Below are positions 1-8,863 of a DNA stretch of 64,000 nt, in pieces (position 1 is the stretch's first letter; each line of letters opens with the position of its first letter). The position numbers and the translations under genes were made by a program. This stretch comes from Brevibacterium aurantiacum (GTDB lineage: Bacteria > Actinomycetota > Actinomycetes > Actinomycetales > Brevibacteriaceae). The stretch covers positions 86,675 through 150,674 of the forward strand of contig NZ_FXZB01000009.1 of NCBI RefSeq assembly GCF_900169065.1. The letters run 5' to 3'. Under the pieces are notes generated by a model that did no database searches, was not told where the DNA came from, and saw nothing but the letters and a program-made list of their open reading frames with translations.

Positions 1-1
1 A

Positions 2-460
2 ACTGGCAAGAAAGTCATTGCGAGGAACCGCAAGGCACGCCACGACTATCTCATCGAAGATACGTGGGAGGCCGGTCTCGTGCTGAGCGGAACCGAAGTG
101 AAGTCGCTGCGAGAGGGCAGGGCGTCGCTGACAGACGGTTTCGCATTGATCTTCCAGAACGAAGCGTGGCTCGAAGGCGTCTACATTCCCGAATACGCAC
201 AGGGGACATGGACGAACCACACCGCTCGCCGCCGGCGGAAGCTGTTGCTGCACCGTGACGAGATTCTGCGGCTGTCGCAGAAGGTCAAGGAATCGGGACG
301 CACACTCATTCCGCTGGAACTGTACTTCGACGGATCGCGCGTCAAGGTTGAGATCGCTCTGGCCAAGGGCAAGCGCGAATGGGACAAGCGTCAGGCGCTG
401 CGTGAGGCACAGGACAAGCGTGAGGCTGAGCGCGCCATCAAGTCCAAGCAGTTCCTCTGA
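2..460 (+). CDS. smpB: SsrA-binding protein SmpB (5' end cut by window)
   Basis: SmpB binds tmRNA and brings it to stalled ribosomes for trans-translation. The frame is open from base 2, so the true start lies before the window. The visible protein begins TGKKVIARNRKARHDYLIED, the usual SmpB N-terminal region, and continues through GLVLSGTEVKSLREG and WLEGVYIPEYAQGTW, the conserved beta-barrel segments. The C-terminus is the typical basic tail rich in Lys, Arg and Glu (residues after KGKREWDKR), which is disordered until it enters the ribosomal mRNA channel. It lies directly upstream of the tmRNA gene, a common pairing. About 150 residues are visible, so only a few N-terminal residues are missing. 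Confidence 0.97.
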   Translation, partial: TGKKVIARNRKARHDYLIEDTWEAGLVLSGTEVKSLREGRASLTDGFALIFQNEAWLEGVYIPEYAQGTWTNHTARRRRKLLLHRDEILRLSQKVKESGRTLIPLELYFDGSRVKVEIALAKGKREWDKRQALREAQDKREAERAIKSKQFL

Positions 461-613
461 GCTGACCCAGTCGACACCGCCGGCGAACCGGATTTCCGTT
501 CGTGGGAATGCAATTGGATCGACTGGTGTTCTACGAGTATGCTGGTTATTCTGGTCAGCGCATGAGCCTGTTTATGCAGGTGAATGAGCTGGGCAGGTTT
601 GGTAAAAGAATAT

Positions 614-989
614 GGGGATGATCGGTTTCGACGTCGGACACTGCGACGGGAGAAGCGGGCCGAGAATGTAGAGTCATCTCGTTAATGTCCTCTGCAAAAC
701 AATAGGTGCTAAGTCTAATAACCGCACCGATTTCGCCCTCGCTGCCTGATTAGGCCGAGCTGCGAATCCGTCAGTCTAGAGTTGCTTCCACTCTAGGTCC
801 TGGCGTCGCTTAGGGAGCCACTGCTTCAGATATTTGTTGAGGGTATCTGAGGGACTTTTACTCAACTCCGTTCGTTGGTCCACATGTTCGTGTGAGGGCC
901 AGAACCTAAGAAACTACTTCACGAACTGCGCCCGGAGAAGTCCTGACAATCTGCCGACGGACGCGGGTTCGATTCCCGCCATCTCCACC
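614..989 (+). ncRNA. ssrA: transfer-messenger RNA (tmRNA)
   Basis: The RNA rescues stalled ribosomes and encodes the degradation tag. The 5' end GGGGATGATCGG pairs over 7 bp with CATCTCC near 980-986, forming the tRNA-like acceptor stem. The T-arm (GCGGGTTCGATTCCCGC) is just before it. A reading frame in the middle encodes AKSNNRTDFALAA and ends at a TGA. The 3' CCA is not fully encoded: after the stem the sequence is ACCC, so the exact 3' end (987-990) is uncertain. smpB is directly upstream and a strong hairpin follows at 994-1037. Confidence 0.96.
708..749 (+). other. tmRNA tag-peptide reading frame
   Basis: The resume codon region reads GCT AAG TCT AAT AAC and so on to TGA, giving AKSNNRTDFALAA. 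The hydrophobic ALAA end is the ClpXP-recognised degron and the whole tag is of the actinobacterial type. The exact resume codon (this GCT or an earlier Ala codon) is inferred. Confidence 0.92.
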
Positions 990-993
990 CATG

Positions 994-1037
994 GAAGAAG
1001 CCCGGTGACTCAGAGTTCTGAGTCACCGGGCTTCTTC
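994..1037. terminator. bidirectional intrinsic terminator
   Basis: A near-perfect inverted repeat (GAAGAAGCCCGGTGACTCAGA and its complement) sits between the tmRNA end and the convergent ThDP enzyme gene. The arms end in runs of A and T on opposite sides, so it can stop transcription from either direction. Confidence 0.9.
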
Positions 1038-1070
1038 GCGTCCGGAATCGCGACTGAGCCGCCCGCGCCC

Positions 1071-2723
1071 CTACGAGTTCACACGAATGACTTCCTCCTG
1101 GTACGGCGCGATGACCGCACCCGAGATCCGCAGGTCGAGGACCAGGAACTTCCGTTCGTCGACCGGAGTCGCCTTCCACTCGTTGACGACCTCGAGATCA
1201 GCCAGCGAGCGAACCGCGACACCCTGTCCTCCGGCAGCGCTGCCCAGGGCTGCGAAGTCGATCTCGTCGATGAGCATCGGCGACTTATCCAGCCCTTTGA
1301 GACCGTACAGGTTCACCTCGGCGCCATAGGCGGCATCATTGAACACTACGGCCATGCCGCGGCCTCCGGCTGAACGGATGGCGGTGTCGAGGTCGGACAA
1401 CGCCATGGCGCCGCCCCCGTCGCCGGTGGTGAGAACGATCGTCGAATCCTGATTGGCCCGGGCAGCCCCGGCGACGCTGTGCCAGCCGAGTCCGATCGAC
1501 TGGAATGCGGTGCCGACCATCGCCAACCGGTCGGGTGCGCTGGGTTCCCAGAACATGTTCGCCCACGCGATGAAGTGACCGCCGTCGGAGACAACGACGC
1601 GGTCCTCGGGCATCAGTTCTCCGAGTCTCGCAGCGGCTGCACGCGGGTCCAGGCGACCGTCCTCAGCAAACTCCGTCCCCATCTCATAGGCCCGGTCGGA
1701 AGCTGTGTCCACGGTTTCGCGCCACCCGCTCGGCTGAGATCCGGCAGCTTCCAAGCGAGAAACCAGCTCACCCGCGGCAAGCTTCACGTCGCTGCGGATG
1801 AAACCGCCGACCCTGGCATTCGTTGCCCGATCGTCGGTGTCGATCTGCCAGACAGTCGTCGACGGGTGGAACAGTTCGCCGAAGCGCATGGTGAACTGGT
1901 TGAGCGAGGCCCCGAAGACGACGGCGACATCGGCTTCATGGATTCGTTCCATCGCCTCCGGGGCTCCGAAGCCTCCGGCCACACCCAGGTCGAACTCGTC
2001 ATCAGGGAAGACGTTTCGGCCCAGAGCAGTCGTGGCAGTCAATGCCCCGGTGGCCTCTGCCAGGGCGCCGAGTTCCTCTTCCGCTCCCGCCAACCACGCG
2101 CCTCGCCCGGCCAGCAGAACTGGTCGCTCCGCCTCGGCGAGGGTGGAGGCCAAGCGAGCGAGTGAGGTCTGTGCGAATTCGGACGACGGCGCCAGGGGAG
2201 TGGGCTGACCAGGTCCAGGGACTGAGGGGATCTCGCCGATGTCGAGGGTCGCGACATCGTAGGGGATTGCCAGGACGACGGGCACACGGTACGTCAGCGC
2301 GTGCTCGATGGCCGTGACGGTCGCGGCCGCAGCATCGACGCGCCCCACGGTGTAGGTGCGCACGCCCACAGCCGAGGCCATGGCGATCTGGTCGACATCC
2401 CACGGGCGAGGTCCGGACGTGGGCTCATCACCGACGACGAGGACGAGTGGCACCTTGGCCTGCGCAGCCTCGGCCAGTGCAGTGAGTGTGTTCGTGAATC
2501 CGGCGCCATAGGTTGTGGTGGCTGCAGCGATGCGCCCGGAGGTGCGGAAGTGCGCATCGGCGGCGACGACCGCGCCGGCCTCGTGGCGAACGGCAGTATA
2601 GGTCGCCGAGGTGGAGGTCAGCAGAGCATCGAGGAAGTAGGCGTTGCCGTTGCCCATGAGTCCGAAGACCTCATCGATGTGGTGGGCCAGGGTGTGAGCG
2701 ACGTGGGCAGAAGTGTGAGCCAT
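1071..2723 (-). CDS. thiamine-diphosphate-dependent enzyme, acetolactate-synthase/decarboxylase fold
   Basis: The 550-residue protein has the three-domain layout of ThDP-dependent decarboxylases and synthases. An N-terminal PYR domain carries the activating Glu in RHEAGAVVAADAHF (Glu about residue 48). A central domain follows, then a C-terminal PP domain with the ThDP/Mg motif beginning GDGGGAM and ending at an Asn in VVFNDAAYGAEVN. Substrate cannot be read from sequence. The start at 2723 has AAAGG six bases upstream. It sits downstream of the guanidino-type operon but is separated from it by a terminator at 2881-2937 and an inverted repeat at 2747-2769, so it probably has its own promoter. 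A role in 2-oxoacid metabolism with its neighbours is an inference. Confidence 0.85.
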   Translation of the reverse strand: MAHTSAHVAHTLAHHIDEVFGLMGNGNAYFLDALLTSTSATYTAVRHEAGAVVAADAHFRTSGRIAAATTTYGAGFTNTLTALAEAAQAKVPLVLVVGDEPTSGPRPWDVDQIAMASAVGVRTYTVGRVDAAAATVTAIEHALTYRVPVVLAIPYDVATLDIGEIPSVPGPGQPTPLAPSSEFAQTSLARLASTLAEAERPVLLAGRGAWLAGAEEELGALAEATGALTATTALGRNVFPDDEFDLGVAGGFGAPEAMERIHEADVAVVFGASLNQFTMRFGELFHPSTTVWQIDTDDRATNARVGGFIRSDVKLAAGELVSRLEAAGSQPSGWRETVDTASDRAYEMGTEFAEDGRLDPRAAAARLGELMPEDRVVVSDGGHFIAWANMFWEPSAPDRLAMVGTAFQSIGLGWHSVAGAARANQDSTIVLTTGDGGGAMALSDLDTAIRSAGGRGMAVVFNDAAYGAEVNLYGLKGLDKSPMLIDEIDFAALGSAAGGQGVAVRSLADLEVVNEWKATPVDERKFLVLDLRISGAVIAPYQEEVIRVNS

Positions 2724-2746
2724 AAGGGGCCTTTCGCGAATGAGAG

Positions 2747-2769
2747 ATATGGAAGAGAACGATCCATAT
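2747..2769. promoter_or_regulatory. inverted repeat upstream of ThDP gene, possible operator
   Basis: ATATGGA, nine spacer bases, then TCCATAT, located 24-46 bases before the ATG at 2723. The symmetry and position suggest a repressor or activator site. The binding protein is unknown; PucR (7370-8851) is one candidate. Confidence 0.45.
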
Positions 2770-2880
2770 ATGTCTCACACGCGTTGTCCGCGGCTTCGCG
2801 CTCCTTTTTCGAGCGCCGGCTGTTCGGCAGCAACCGGAATCAACGTTGTCACCGGCCTGACCATTCGAATATAGAGGAAA

Positions 2881-2937
2881 GCGGGCCGGCCGTCCAAGCC
2901 GGCACCTTCTCGGTGCAGACTCGAACGACCGGCCCGC
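2881..2937 (-). terminator. intrinsic terminator after the symporter gene
   Basis: GCGGGCCGG pairs with CCGGCCCGC and encloses a second hairpin (GCACC/GGTGC). On the minus strand it is followed by TTTCC. It lies 23 bases past the symporter stop and ends the ureohydrolase operon. Confidence 0.8.
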
Positions 2938-2959
2938 TGGCAGCCAGTGCGGATGCCTG

Positions 2960-4483
2960 CTAGCGGTTCAGGCGTTCCTTCCAGGCGGCCATGACCTCTG
3001 GAGGCGTCGGCTTCGTCACCAGCGAACCGATGACGTAGCCGAGCAGCGAGGCGATGAGGCCCAGGTAGATGGCCTCGTTGGAGTAGATGCCCATCGTGAT
3101 CATGATGACGATCGTGGTGAGCGAGCCCAGGATCATGCCCGCCATGACGCCGACGATGTTGCCGCGCTTGAAGATCAGCCCGCCGAGGATGGGGATGAAG
3201 AGCCCGGCCACCAGCAGGTTGTAGGCGACCGTCAGTGCCTCGACGACGCTGGGCATGATCATCGCCAGGATGAGGGTGACGACGCCGAGTCCGATGAGGT
3301 AGATGCGAGAATCGCGGATCTCATCGCCGGTCTCACGCACCAAAGATTTCACCAGCGTCGACTTCGTGCTGCTCGAGCCGTAGGTCGGTACGCCGTCGGT
3401 CTGGGTCGCGCCCTCTGGTGTCGAATCGGGCACGTCCTTCGTCGCCGGAGCGATGTCCTTGCGAGCCAGCAGGGGTTCGACGATGTCCTGGCGGCAGACG
3501 GTCGCGGCGGCCATGAGTGAGCCGGATGCCGTCGACATCATCGCTGCCAGTGCCGCGGCGAGGACGAATCCGCCCAGCAGGGGTGACATCGCAGCATCGA
3601 CGACGGCGACGAACACATCGTCTTGGACCTCGATGCCGGGAACGATCTTCGTTGCGGCCATGCCGATGAGCGCACCGGCCACGGCGTAGAGGAGGCAGTA
3701 GACGCCAGCGGACAGACCGCCCCACCTGGCCACACCCGGGCTGCGTGCGGTGAACACGCGCTGCCAGATGTCCTGGCCGATGAGCAGCCCCAGAGTGTAG
3801 ATGAGGATGTAGCCCAGAATCGCCTGCCAGCCGATGCCCACAGGGCTGGTCTGCTCGGCCGGCAGTGAGGAGAACAGCTCTCCGATGCCGCCGGACTTGC
3901 TCAGCACGACCGGGAGCATGATGAGGAAGATGCCGATGGTCTGGATGAAGAACTGCACGAAGTCGGTCAGCGTGATCGACCACATTCCGCCCAGCATCGA
4001 GTAGAGGATGACGATGCCGCCGCCGATGAGCACCGACCAGAACTTATTGAGGTCGAAGAGCGCATGGAAGATCGTCGCATAGGCGACCGTCGACGTCGTG
4101 GAGATCATCAGCCCGTAGGCGGTCATGATCGTGCCCGAGACCAGGCGGGAGCCCTTCCCGTAGCGCAGCTCCAGCATCTGCGAGACCGTGTAGATCTCCA
4201 GCTTCTGAATCTTCGGGGCGAAGAACAGGGAGAGCAGGATGATGCCCAGGCCGATGCTGAACACCAGCCACATCCCCGACAGGCCCGAGGTGTAGCCGAG
4301 TCCGACGCCGCCGATCGTCGAGACTCCGCCGAGCACGACAGCGGATATCGTGCCCGTGTACAGCCACCCGCCCAGGCGGCGACCGGCGACGAGGAAATCG
4401 TTTTGGTTCTTCGCCTTGTACCGGCCCCAGATTCCGAATCCCACCATGGCGGCGAGGTAGATGATGACGACTAGAGAGTCCAC
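2960..4483 (-). CDS. sodium:solute symporter (SSS family)
   Basis: A 507-residue membrane protein of the SSS/SLC5 family, which couples substrate uptake to Na+ entry. It begins with a membrane segment (VVIIYLAAMVGFGIWG) and the family's characteristic first loop NQNDFLVAGRRLGG. About 13 further hydrophobic segments follow, matching the LeuT-fold topology. A hydrophilic insertion near residues 345-375 (TKDVPDSTPEGATQTDG) is probably cytoplasmic. The start is GTG at 4483 with AAAGGG just upstream. It is the last gene of the operon ureohydrolase-ThDP enzyme-symporter, so it probably imports the substrate of those enzymes, plausibly a guanidino acid or amine. Substrate identity is inference. Confidence 0.9.
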   Translation of the reverse strand: MDSLVVIIYLAAMVGFGIWGRYKAKNQNDFLVAGRRLGGWLYTGTISAVVLGGVSTIGGVGLGYTSGLSGMWLVFSIGLGIILLSLFFAPKIQKLEIYTVSQMLELRYGKGSRLVSGTIMTAYGLMISTTSTVAYATIFHALFDLNKFWSVLIGGGIVILYSMLGGMWSITLTDFVQFFIQTIGIFLIMLPVVLSKSGGIGELFSSLPAEQTSPVGIGWQAILGYILIYTLGLLIGQDIWQRVFTARSPGVARWGGLSAGVYCLLYAVAGALIGMAATKIVPGIEVQDDVFVAVVDAAMSPLLGGFVLAAALAAMMSTASGSLMAAATVCRQDIVEPLLARKDIAPATKDVPDSTPEGATQTDGVPTYGSSSTKSTLVKSLVRETGDEIRDSRIYLIGLGVVTLILAMIMPSVVEALTVAYNLLVAGLFIPILGGLIFKRGNIVGVMAGMILGSLTTIVIMITMGIYSNEAIYLGLIASLLGYVIGSLVTKPTPPEVMAAWKERLNR

Positions 4484-4532
4484 GTCGACCCTTTCTTGAT
4501 TGGCTGCGCGAGCAGCCGGCTAATTGGGTGCT

Positions 4533-6221
4533 TCAGCACCCGACGGTGATGTGAATGGTGGTGGGAACGGTCCGTTCCAGCGCCTCGGCGACGGCCGCTG
4601 GCAACATCTCGTCGATGTCGGACTCAGCGATCGTGACACCTGCCCCACCCATGGAATGGCCCAGGGCCGCGAAGTCGGGACGGGCGAGCTTGACCGCGAA
4701 CGGTTCGATCGTCCGGTCGACCATCTGAGCCTCGATTTCGGCGTACCCGCCGTTGTCGACGATGACGAAGGGAATCCCCAACCCCAGCTCGCTGGCCGTC
4801 ATCAGTTCCTGGATCGAGAACATGGCCGCCCCGTCTCCGAGGATGCAGGCAACCGGTCGAGCGCTGTCGGCCAGCTTCGCCCCGATGGCTGCCGGGATTC
4901 CGTAGCCCAAGGTCGCGAAACCGGGCATGTAGAGCAGCTGGTCGGGTGTGCTGGCCGTGAGAGCATGCACGGAACCGTCGTAGGTGACCTGGGACGAGTC
5001 CCCGGCGACGACGACAGCAGGTCCTGCACCCTGTTCGACCAGGCGGGTGACGCGGGCACCGATGGACTCGAAATCGAAGTCCGAGTTCCATGAGCCTCGG
5101 ATCGCCGCGACCCGGTCGCTTCCGCTTCCAGTCGACGAGGCATCTCTCGCCGAGGTGGTCGTGGCCCCATCGTGGTCCAGCTCGGCCATCAGCGTGGTGA
5201 GGAACTCGCCCGCGTCTGCGCAGGCGAGGATGTCCCCGCCGAGGTTCTTGCCCAACTGGTCGGGGTCGATATCGCAGCGGATGACGAGCTGCGCGGAATT
5301 CTCATCGCGGATCCCGACCGAGGTCTGGGCGCCGATGAGTCCGCCCCACAGATCGGAGTCAGCCAGTTCGGAACCGAGGACGATGAGGACGTCGGCGGCA
5401 GCGGACTCGGCCTGGACACTGGGGAAGCGGACATTGGAGCCCAGCGACAGCGGGTGGGTCTCAGAGATGATGCCCTTGCCGTTGGCTGTTGTGGCCACAG
5501 GTGCGTCAAGTCGCTCGGCGAATGCCCTGACCTCGGCACTTGCCCGCCGGGCACCACCACCGGCGACGATGAGCGGGCGAGCGGCGCCGGCCACCGCCTC
5601 GGCGGCACGGGAGACGACACGCGAATCAAGACCGGGACGGCGTCCGGGAATCGGGGTCGGCACGCTGCCGTTCCAGGCGCCCTCGAGCACGTCGAGGGGA
5701 ACCTCGATGTGAACGGGGCCGGGCCGCGAAGAGGAGAACATGGCGAACGCCTCGGCGACGGCCTGTGCAGCACCTTCGGCGGTGCGCGTGCGCTGGGAGG
5801 AGACCAGCAGGCGGTTCAGTGCGCCCGAGGAGTCCTTCGTCTCGTGCAGCATTCCGACATCGGCGCGCTCCATGCCGGTGGGGACACCGGGGGAGAGGAT
5901 GAGCATCGGTCGTGACTCCGCGTACGCGGTCGCCGCAGCCGTGATGACGTTCGTCAGTCCCGGACCTGAGGTGGTGATGACGACCCCGGGTTTGCCGGAG
6001 ACGAGGAAATACCCGTCGGCACCGTAGCCGGCACCCTGCTCGTGGCGCGGAGTGATGGCCCGGATGCCGAATTCGCTCAGGTGGCGGTAGAACTCGAGAT
6101 TGTGTGTGCCGGGGATCCCGAAGATCGTGTCGACGCCGTGTGCGGCCAGAGTCGCGATGACGGCCCGACCGCCGTTGCGGAACTCTTCGCTGGGTGCGGC
6201 GCTGTTCTTGTCATCTGCCAT
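4533..6221 (-). CDS. thiamine-diphosphate-dependent enzyme, possible 2-ketoarginine decarboxylase (AruI-like)
   Basis: The 562-residue protein contains the activating Glu at about residue 61 in PRHEQGAGYGADGY, the central domain segment RPLIVAGGGARRA, and the ThDP motif GDGAAMFSIQELM ending in VDNGGY. I start at ATG 6221, two bases after the ureohydrolase stop; an upstream ATG at 6290 would overlap that gene by 67 bases. Length and fold fit acetolactate-synthase-like decarboxylases. In the arginine transaminase pathway a ThDP enzyme (AruI, similar length) converts 2-ketoarginine to 4-guanidinobutyraldehyde, which leads to the guanidinobutyrase substrate. The adjacent ureohydrolase makes this attractive, but it is inference; an acetolactate-synthase-type activity is the alternative. 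Confidence 0.85.
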   Translation of the reverse strand: MADDKNSAAPSEEFRNGGRAVIATLAAHGVDTIFGIPGTHNLEFYRHLSEFGIRAITPRHEQGAGYGADGYFLVSGKPGVVITTSGPGLTNVITAAATAYAESRPMLILSPGVPTGMERADVGMLHETKDSSGALNRLLVSSQRTRTAEGAAQAVAEAFAMFSSSRPGPVHIEVPLDVLEGAWNGSVPTPIPGRRPGLDSRVVSRAAEAVAGAARPLIVAGGGARRASAEVRAFAERLDAPVATTANGKGIISETHPLSLGSNVRFPSVQAESAAADVLIVLGSELADSDLWGGLIGAQTSVGIRDENSAQLVIRCDIDPDQLGKNLGGDILACADAGEFLTTLMAELDHDGATTTSARDASSTGSGSDRVAAIRGSWNSDFDFESIGARVTRLVEQGAGPAVVVAGDSSQVTYDGSVHALTASTPDQLLYMPGFATLGYGIPAAIGAKLADSARPVACILGDGAAMFSIQELMTASELGLGIPFVIVDNGGYAEIEAQMVDRTIEPFAVKLARPDFAALGHSMGGAGVTIAESDIDEMLPAAVAEALERTVPTTIHITVGC

Positions 6222-6223
6222 GG

Positions 6224-7234
6224 TCAGACTCCGAGCGCTTCGCCGCTGGGTCCCGAGGGACCGGTGAGACCATTGGCCTCGGCGGCCCACAGGGAGAGCA
6301 TCTCGTAGCCGACGTGGGCGGCGGCGAGTCCGGTGATCTCGGCGTGATCGTAGGCCGGTGCCACTTCGACGATCTCGGCTCCGACGACATTGAGTCCCTG
6401 GAGTCCGCGAATCGAGTTGAGCAGTTCGCGACTCGTCATGCCGCCGGCCTCAGGCGTGCCGGTGCCCGGAGCTGCGGCCGGGTCGAGGACGTCGATGTCG
6501 ACGGAGAGGTAGACGGGTGCGTCACCGAGTCGTTTGCGTATGCGGGCCACGACTTCCTGGACGGAGGTGAACTGGTAGTCGTCGCTGCGGATGATCTGGA
6601 AGCCGAGCACGGCGTCGTCTTCGAGATCCTTCTGGCCGTAGAGGGGTCCGCGGATGCCGACATGCATGCAGGATTCGAGGTCGAGCAGGCCCTCTTCGCT
6701 GGCGCGGCGGAACGGGGTGCCGTGCGTGTATGGAGCACCGAAGTAGGTGTCCCAGGTGTCGAGGTGGGCGTCGAAGTGCAGGACCGCGATCTTGCCGTGC
6801 GTCTTGTGCAGGGAACGCAGGTTCGGCAGAGCCAGTGTGTGGTCACCGCCCAGGGTGAGCAGCTTCGCCCCGTCGGCGCGCATCTCATCGGCGGTGCGTT
6901 CGACTTCGGTGATGGCTTCTTCGATGTCGAAGGGGTTGACGCCCAGGTCACCGCAGTCGGCGACCTGCTGCCAGGTGAATGCGTGGACGTTCGTGGCCTG
7001 GTTGTAGGGGCGCAGCAGCTTCGAGGACTGGCGGATGTGGGCGGGACCGAAACGGGCACCGGGACGGTAGCTGACTCCGGCGTCGAAGGGGACACCGAGG
7101 ATCTTGACGTCGATCTTCTCACCAGGCCTCTGGGCTTCGACCTCGTCGATGCGCGGGAGCAGGCCGAAGGTCGGTGGCCCTGCGAATCGTGGTGTCTTGC
7201 TGTAATCGGCTGGTCCCAGGGGTTGAGTCGACAT
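6224..7234 (-). CDS. speB: ureohydrolase (agmatinase/guanidinobutyrase family)
   Basis: A 336-residue arginase-superfamily enzyme that hydrolyses a guanidino group to urea plus an amine, using two Mn ions. All metal ligands are visible: GGDH at about 129-132, HFDAHLD at 153-159 and SVDIDVLDP at 244-252. The N-terminal segment [20 protein letters not shown] is typical of agmatinase-type rather than arginase-type members. Agmatinase and 4-guanidinobutyrase cannot be told apart by eye. The company of an SSS symporter and PucR regulator resembles guanidino-acid catabolic loci more than polyamine synthesis. It is first in its operon and divergent from the PucR gene, sharing a 135-bp control region with palindromic sites. 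Confidence 0.92.
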   Translation of the reverse strand: MSTQPLGPADYSKTPRFAGPPTFGLLPRIDEVEAQRPGEKIDVKILGVPFDAGVSYRPGARFGPAHIRQSSKLLRPYNQATNVHAFTWQQVADCGDLGVNPFDIEEAITEVERTADEMRADGAKLLTLGGDHTLALPNLRSLHKTHGKIAVLHFDAHLDTWDTYFGAPYTHGTPFRRASEEGLLDLESCMHVGIRGPLYGQKDLEDDAVLGFQIIRSDDYQFTSVQEVVARIRKRLGDAPVYLSVDIDVLDPAAAPGTGTPEAGGMTSRELLNSIRGLQGLNVVGAEIVEVAPAYDHAEITGLAAAHVGYEMLSLWAAEANGLTGPSGPSGEALGV

Positions 7235-7313
7235 CGGCTCTCCTTCGAAATCGTGAATGCTGACGGTAGTGCGTGATTGCCATCAGCCTAGGACGTGGCT
7301 CACACCACGCCGA

Positions 7314-7328
7314 TATCCACAATGGACA
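7314..7328. promoter_or_regulatory. PucR operator candidate, copy 1
   Basis: TATCC, five bases, GGACA: one mismatch from the perfect palindrome at 7344-7358. The two copies are exactly 30 bp apart, about three helical turns, so two regulator dimers could bind the same DNA face between the divergent genes. Confidence 0.5.
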
Positions 7329-7343
7329 ATCTGGAGAATTGAG

Positions 7344-7362
7344 TATCCAGTGCGGATAGTAT
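7344..7362. promoter_or_regulatory. PucR operator candidate copy 2, overlapping the -10 of the regulator gene
   Basis: TATCC-AGTGC-GGATA (7344-7358) is a perfect interrupted palindrome. Its last bases are shared with TAGTAT at 7357-7362, a good -10 element placed seven bases before the ATG at 7370. Binding here would block the regulator's own promoter, which suggests autoregulation. Confidence 0.55.
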
Positions 7363-7369
7363 TGGGGGC

Positions 7370-8851
7370 ATGGTCACTTTGGGTCAGCTCTGGGCGCGGC
7401 AGGAACTCGCGCTCGATGTCGTCGTCGATTCGCCGCACTCCAGGCTGGAAGATGTCACGATCGTGCACTCCTCGGAGCTGCCCGCCGTCGACGAATGGCT
7501 AGCCGGGGGAGAGGTCCTGCTCACGATCGGTGTCAGCCAAGACCTCAGCGGCGAGGGTGTGGGCGACTATGTCGGTCGCCTCAAGAGAGCAGGCGTCCAT
7601 GCGCTCGGCATCGGTCTCGGTTCTGCCCTGCCGTGGCAGGAACTTCCACCGGTGCTGATCGAGCAGGCGAGGGCACAGCAGTTGGCCCTGTTCGGGGTGC
7701 CCGAACCGGTCCCCTTTGTGGCCGTCGTCGATGCCTTCACCAGAATGCGAGAGGAGGAGACGACCCGGGAACTGACCAGGGCCAGCAGCGCGGGACGCCG
7801 CTTCGCCACCGACCTTGCACATCAGGGCCCCGCAGCTCTGGTCGACGATCTGGCCAGCACCCTGGCTGCAGATGTCCACTTCGTCTCACCCACAGGCAGG
7901 GGCCTGACTGGTGCTGATGCGAAGATCCAGGTGCGCCACGAGCTCGTTCTCGAGGCCCTCAAGCCCTCCATGGCACCGCGCCTTCTGCGCACTGAGGCAG
8001 GCATCGTCGAGGCAGTACCGGTCGGAGACGAGCAGGTGCGGGCCTGGATCCTGGCCCCCGCCGAGGCGACGGGAAATCCCCGTACTCGCGCCCTTCTTCT
8101 CTCCACTGCAGCGGCACTGCTGAGTCTGAGCATCACGGAGGCCCCACATCGGCGATCGGAGTCACCGCTCTTCACCACTCCCTTGACACCAGCCCAGGCA
8201 CGGACCGAGTGGGTGCAGGAGACCGGTCTGGCTCCGGTCTCGCGAGTGAAGTTCACGGTCTTCGGCAATGTGCGCGGTGAGGACCCGGAGACGCTGATGG
8301 GGGATCTGGGACCCGGAACACTCCTGGTCCGTGCAGGGGCGATGCTCGGCGTCATCGAGGCTGGCAGGCAAGACACCGATCGCATCTATCGCGATGCCGC
8401 AGACTCCGCAGGTTCCTCAGATCTCGCAGCAGATCAGGTGAGCATGGTCGACCGGGTCGCGGAGGTCACTGGTCTCAGCGAACTGTCCACGAAGTTGATC
8501 CCACTGGCCCAGGTCCACCACGCCTGGACCGTGTGGCGAACGCAGCACGAAACCGCGAGCTCGGATGTTCGGGCGCTGCTGTCATCGATCGATGAGGCGG
8601 CGGCGCAGAGATTCGTCGACCGAGTCCTGGGCGCGCTCCTCGCTTCACGCGACGAACAGGACCTGCTGCTGACGCTGCGGTCGTTCATCGCGACCGGGGG
8701 AGTCAGGGATGCGATCGCGACCGAGCTCGGCATTCATCGCCACACAGTGCGAGCACGTATGGCGAAGATCGAGACATTGTTGGGCCGCGACCTCAGTCGG
8801 GCCGAATCGGTCCAGGCCGTGGCCTTGGCCCTGGAGCTTGCCGAACTCTGA
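7370..8851 (+). CDS. PucR-family transcriptional regulator
   Basis: The 493-residue protein has the PucR architecture. The N-terminal purine-catabolism regulator domain (about residues 5-125) starts TLGQLWARQELALDVVV and includes WLAGGEVLLTIG. A middle GGDEF-like region follows, and the C-terminal helix-turn-helix (about 430-490) reads TELGIHRHTVRARMAKIE. Such proteins control catabolic genes for purines, amines and amino acids in response to the substrate. It is divergent from the ureohydrolase operon and is its likely regulator. TAGTAT lies seven bases before the ATG, so the mRNA probably begins at the start codon (leaderless); no Shine-Dalgarno is needed or seen apart from a G run. Confidence 0.9.
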   Translation: MVTLGQLWARQELALDVVVDSPHSRLEDVTIVHSSELPAVDEWLAGGEVLLTIGVSQDLSGEGVGDYVGRLKRAGVHALGIGLGSALPWQELPPVLIEQARAQQLALFGVPEPVPFVAVVDAFTRMREEETTRELTRASSAGRRFATDLAHQGPAALVDDLASTLAADVHFVSPTGRGLTGADAKIQVRHELVLEALKPSMAPRLLRTEAGIVEAVPVGDEQVRAWILAPAEATGNPRTRALLLSTAAALLSLSITEAPHRRSESPLFTTPLTPAQARTEWVQETGLAPVSRVKFTVFGNVRGEDPETLMGDLGPGTLLVRAGAMLGVIEAGRQDTDRIYRDAADSAGSSDLAADQVSMVDRVAEVTGLSELSTKLIPLAQVHHAWTVWRTQHETASSDVRALLSSIDEAAAQRFVDRVLGALLASRDEQDLLLTLRSFIATGGVRDAIATELGIHRHTVRARMAKIETLLGRDLSRAESVQAVALALELAEL

Positions 8852-8863
8852 AAGTCGGTCGGC

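Noticed and set aside
834..1373. A plus-strand frame covering the tmRNA 3' end
   Set aside because: It overlaps the tmRNA acceptor and T-arm, the terminator and the ThDP gene; no protein-like pattern.
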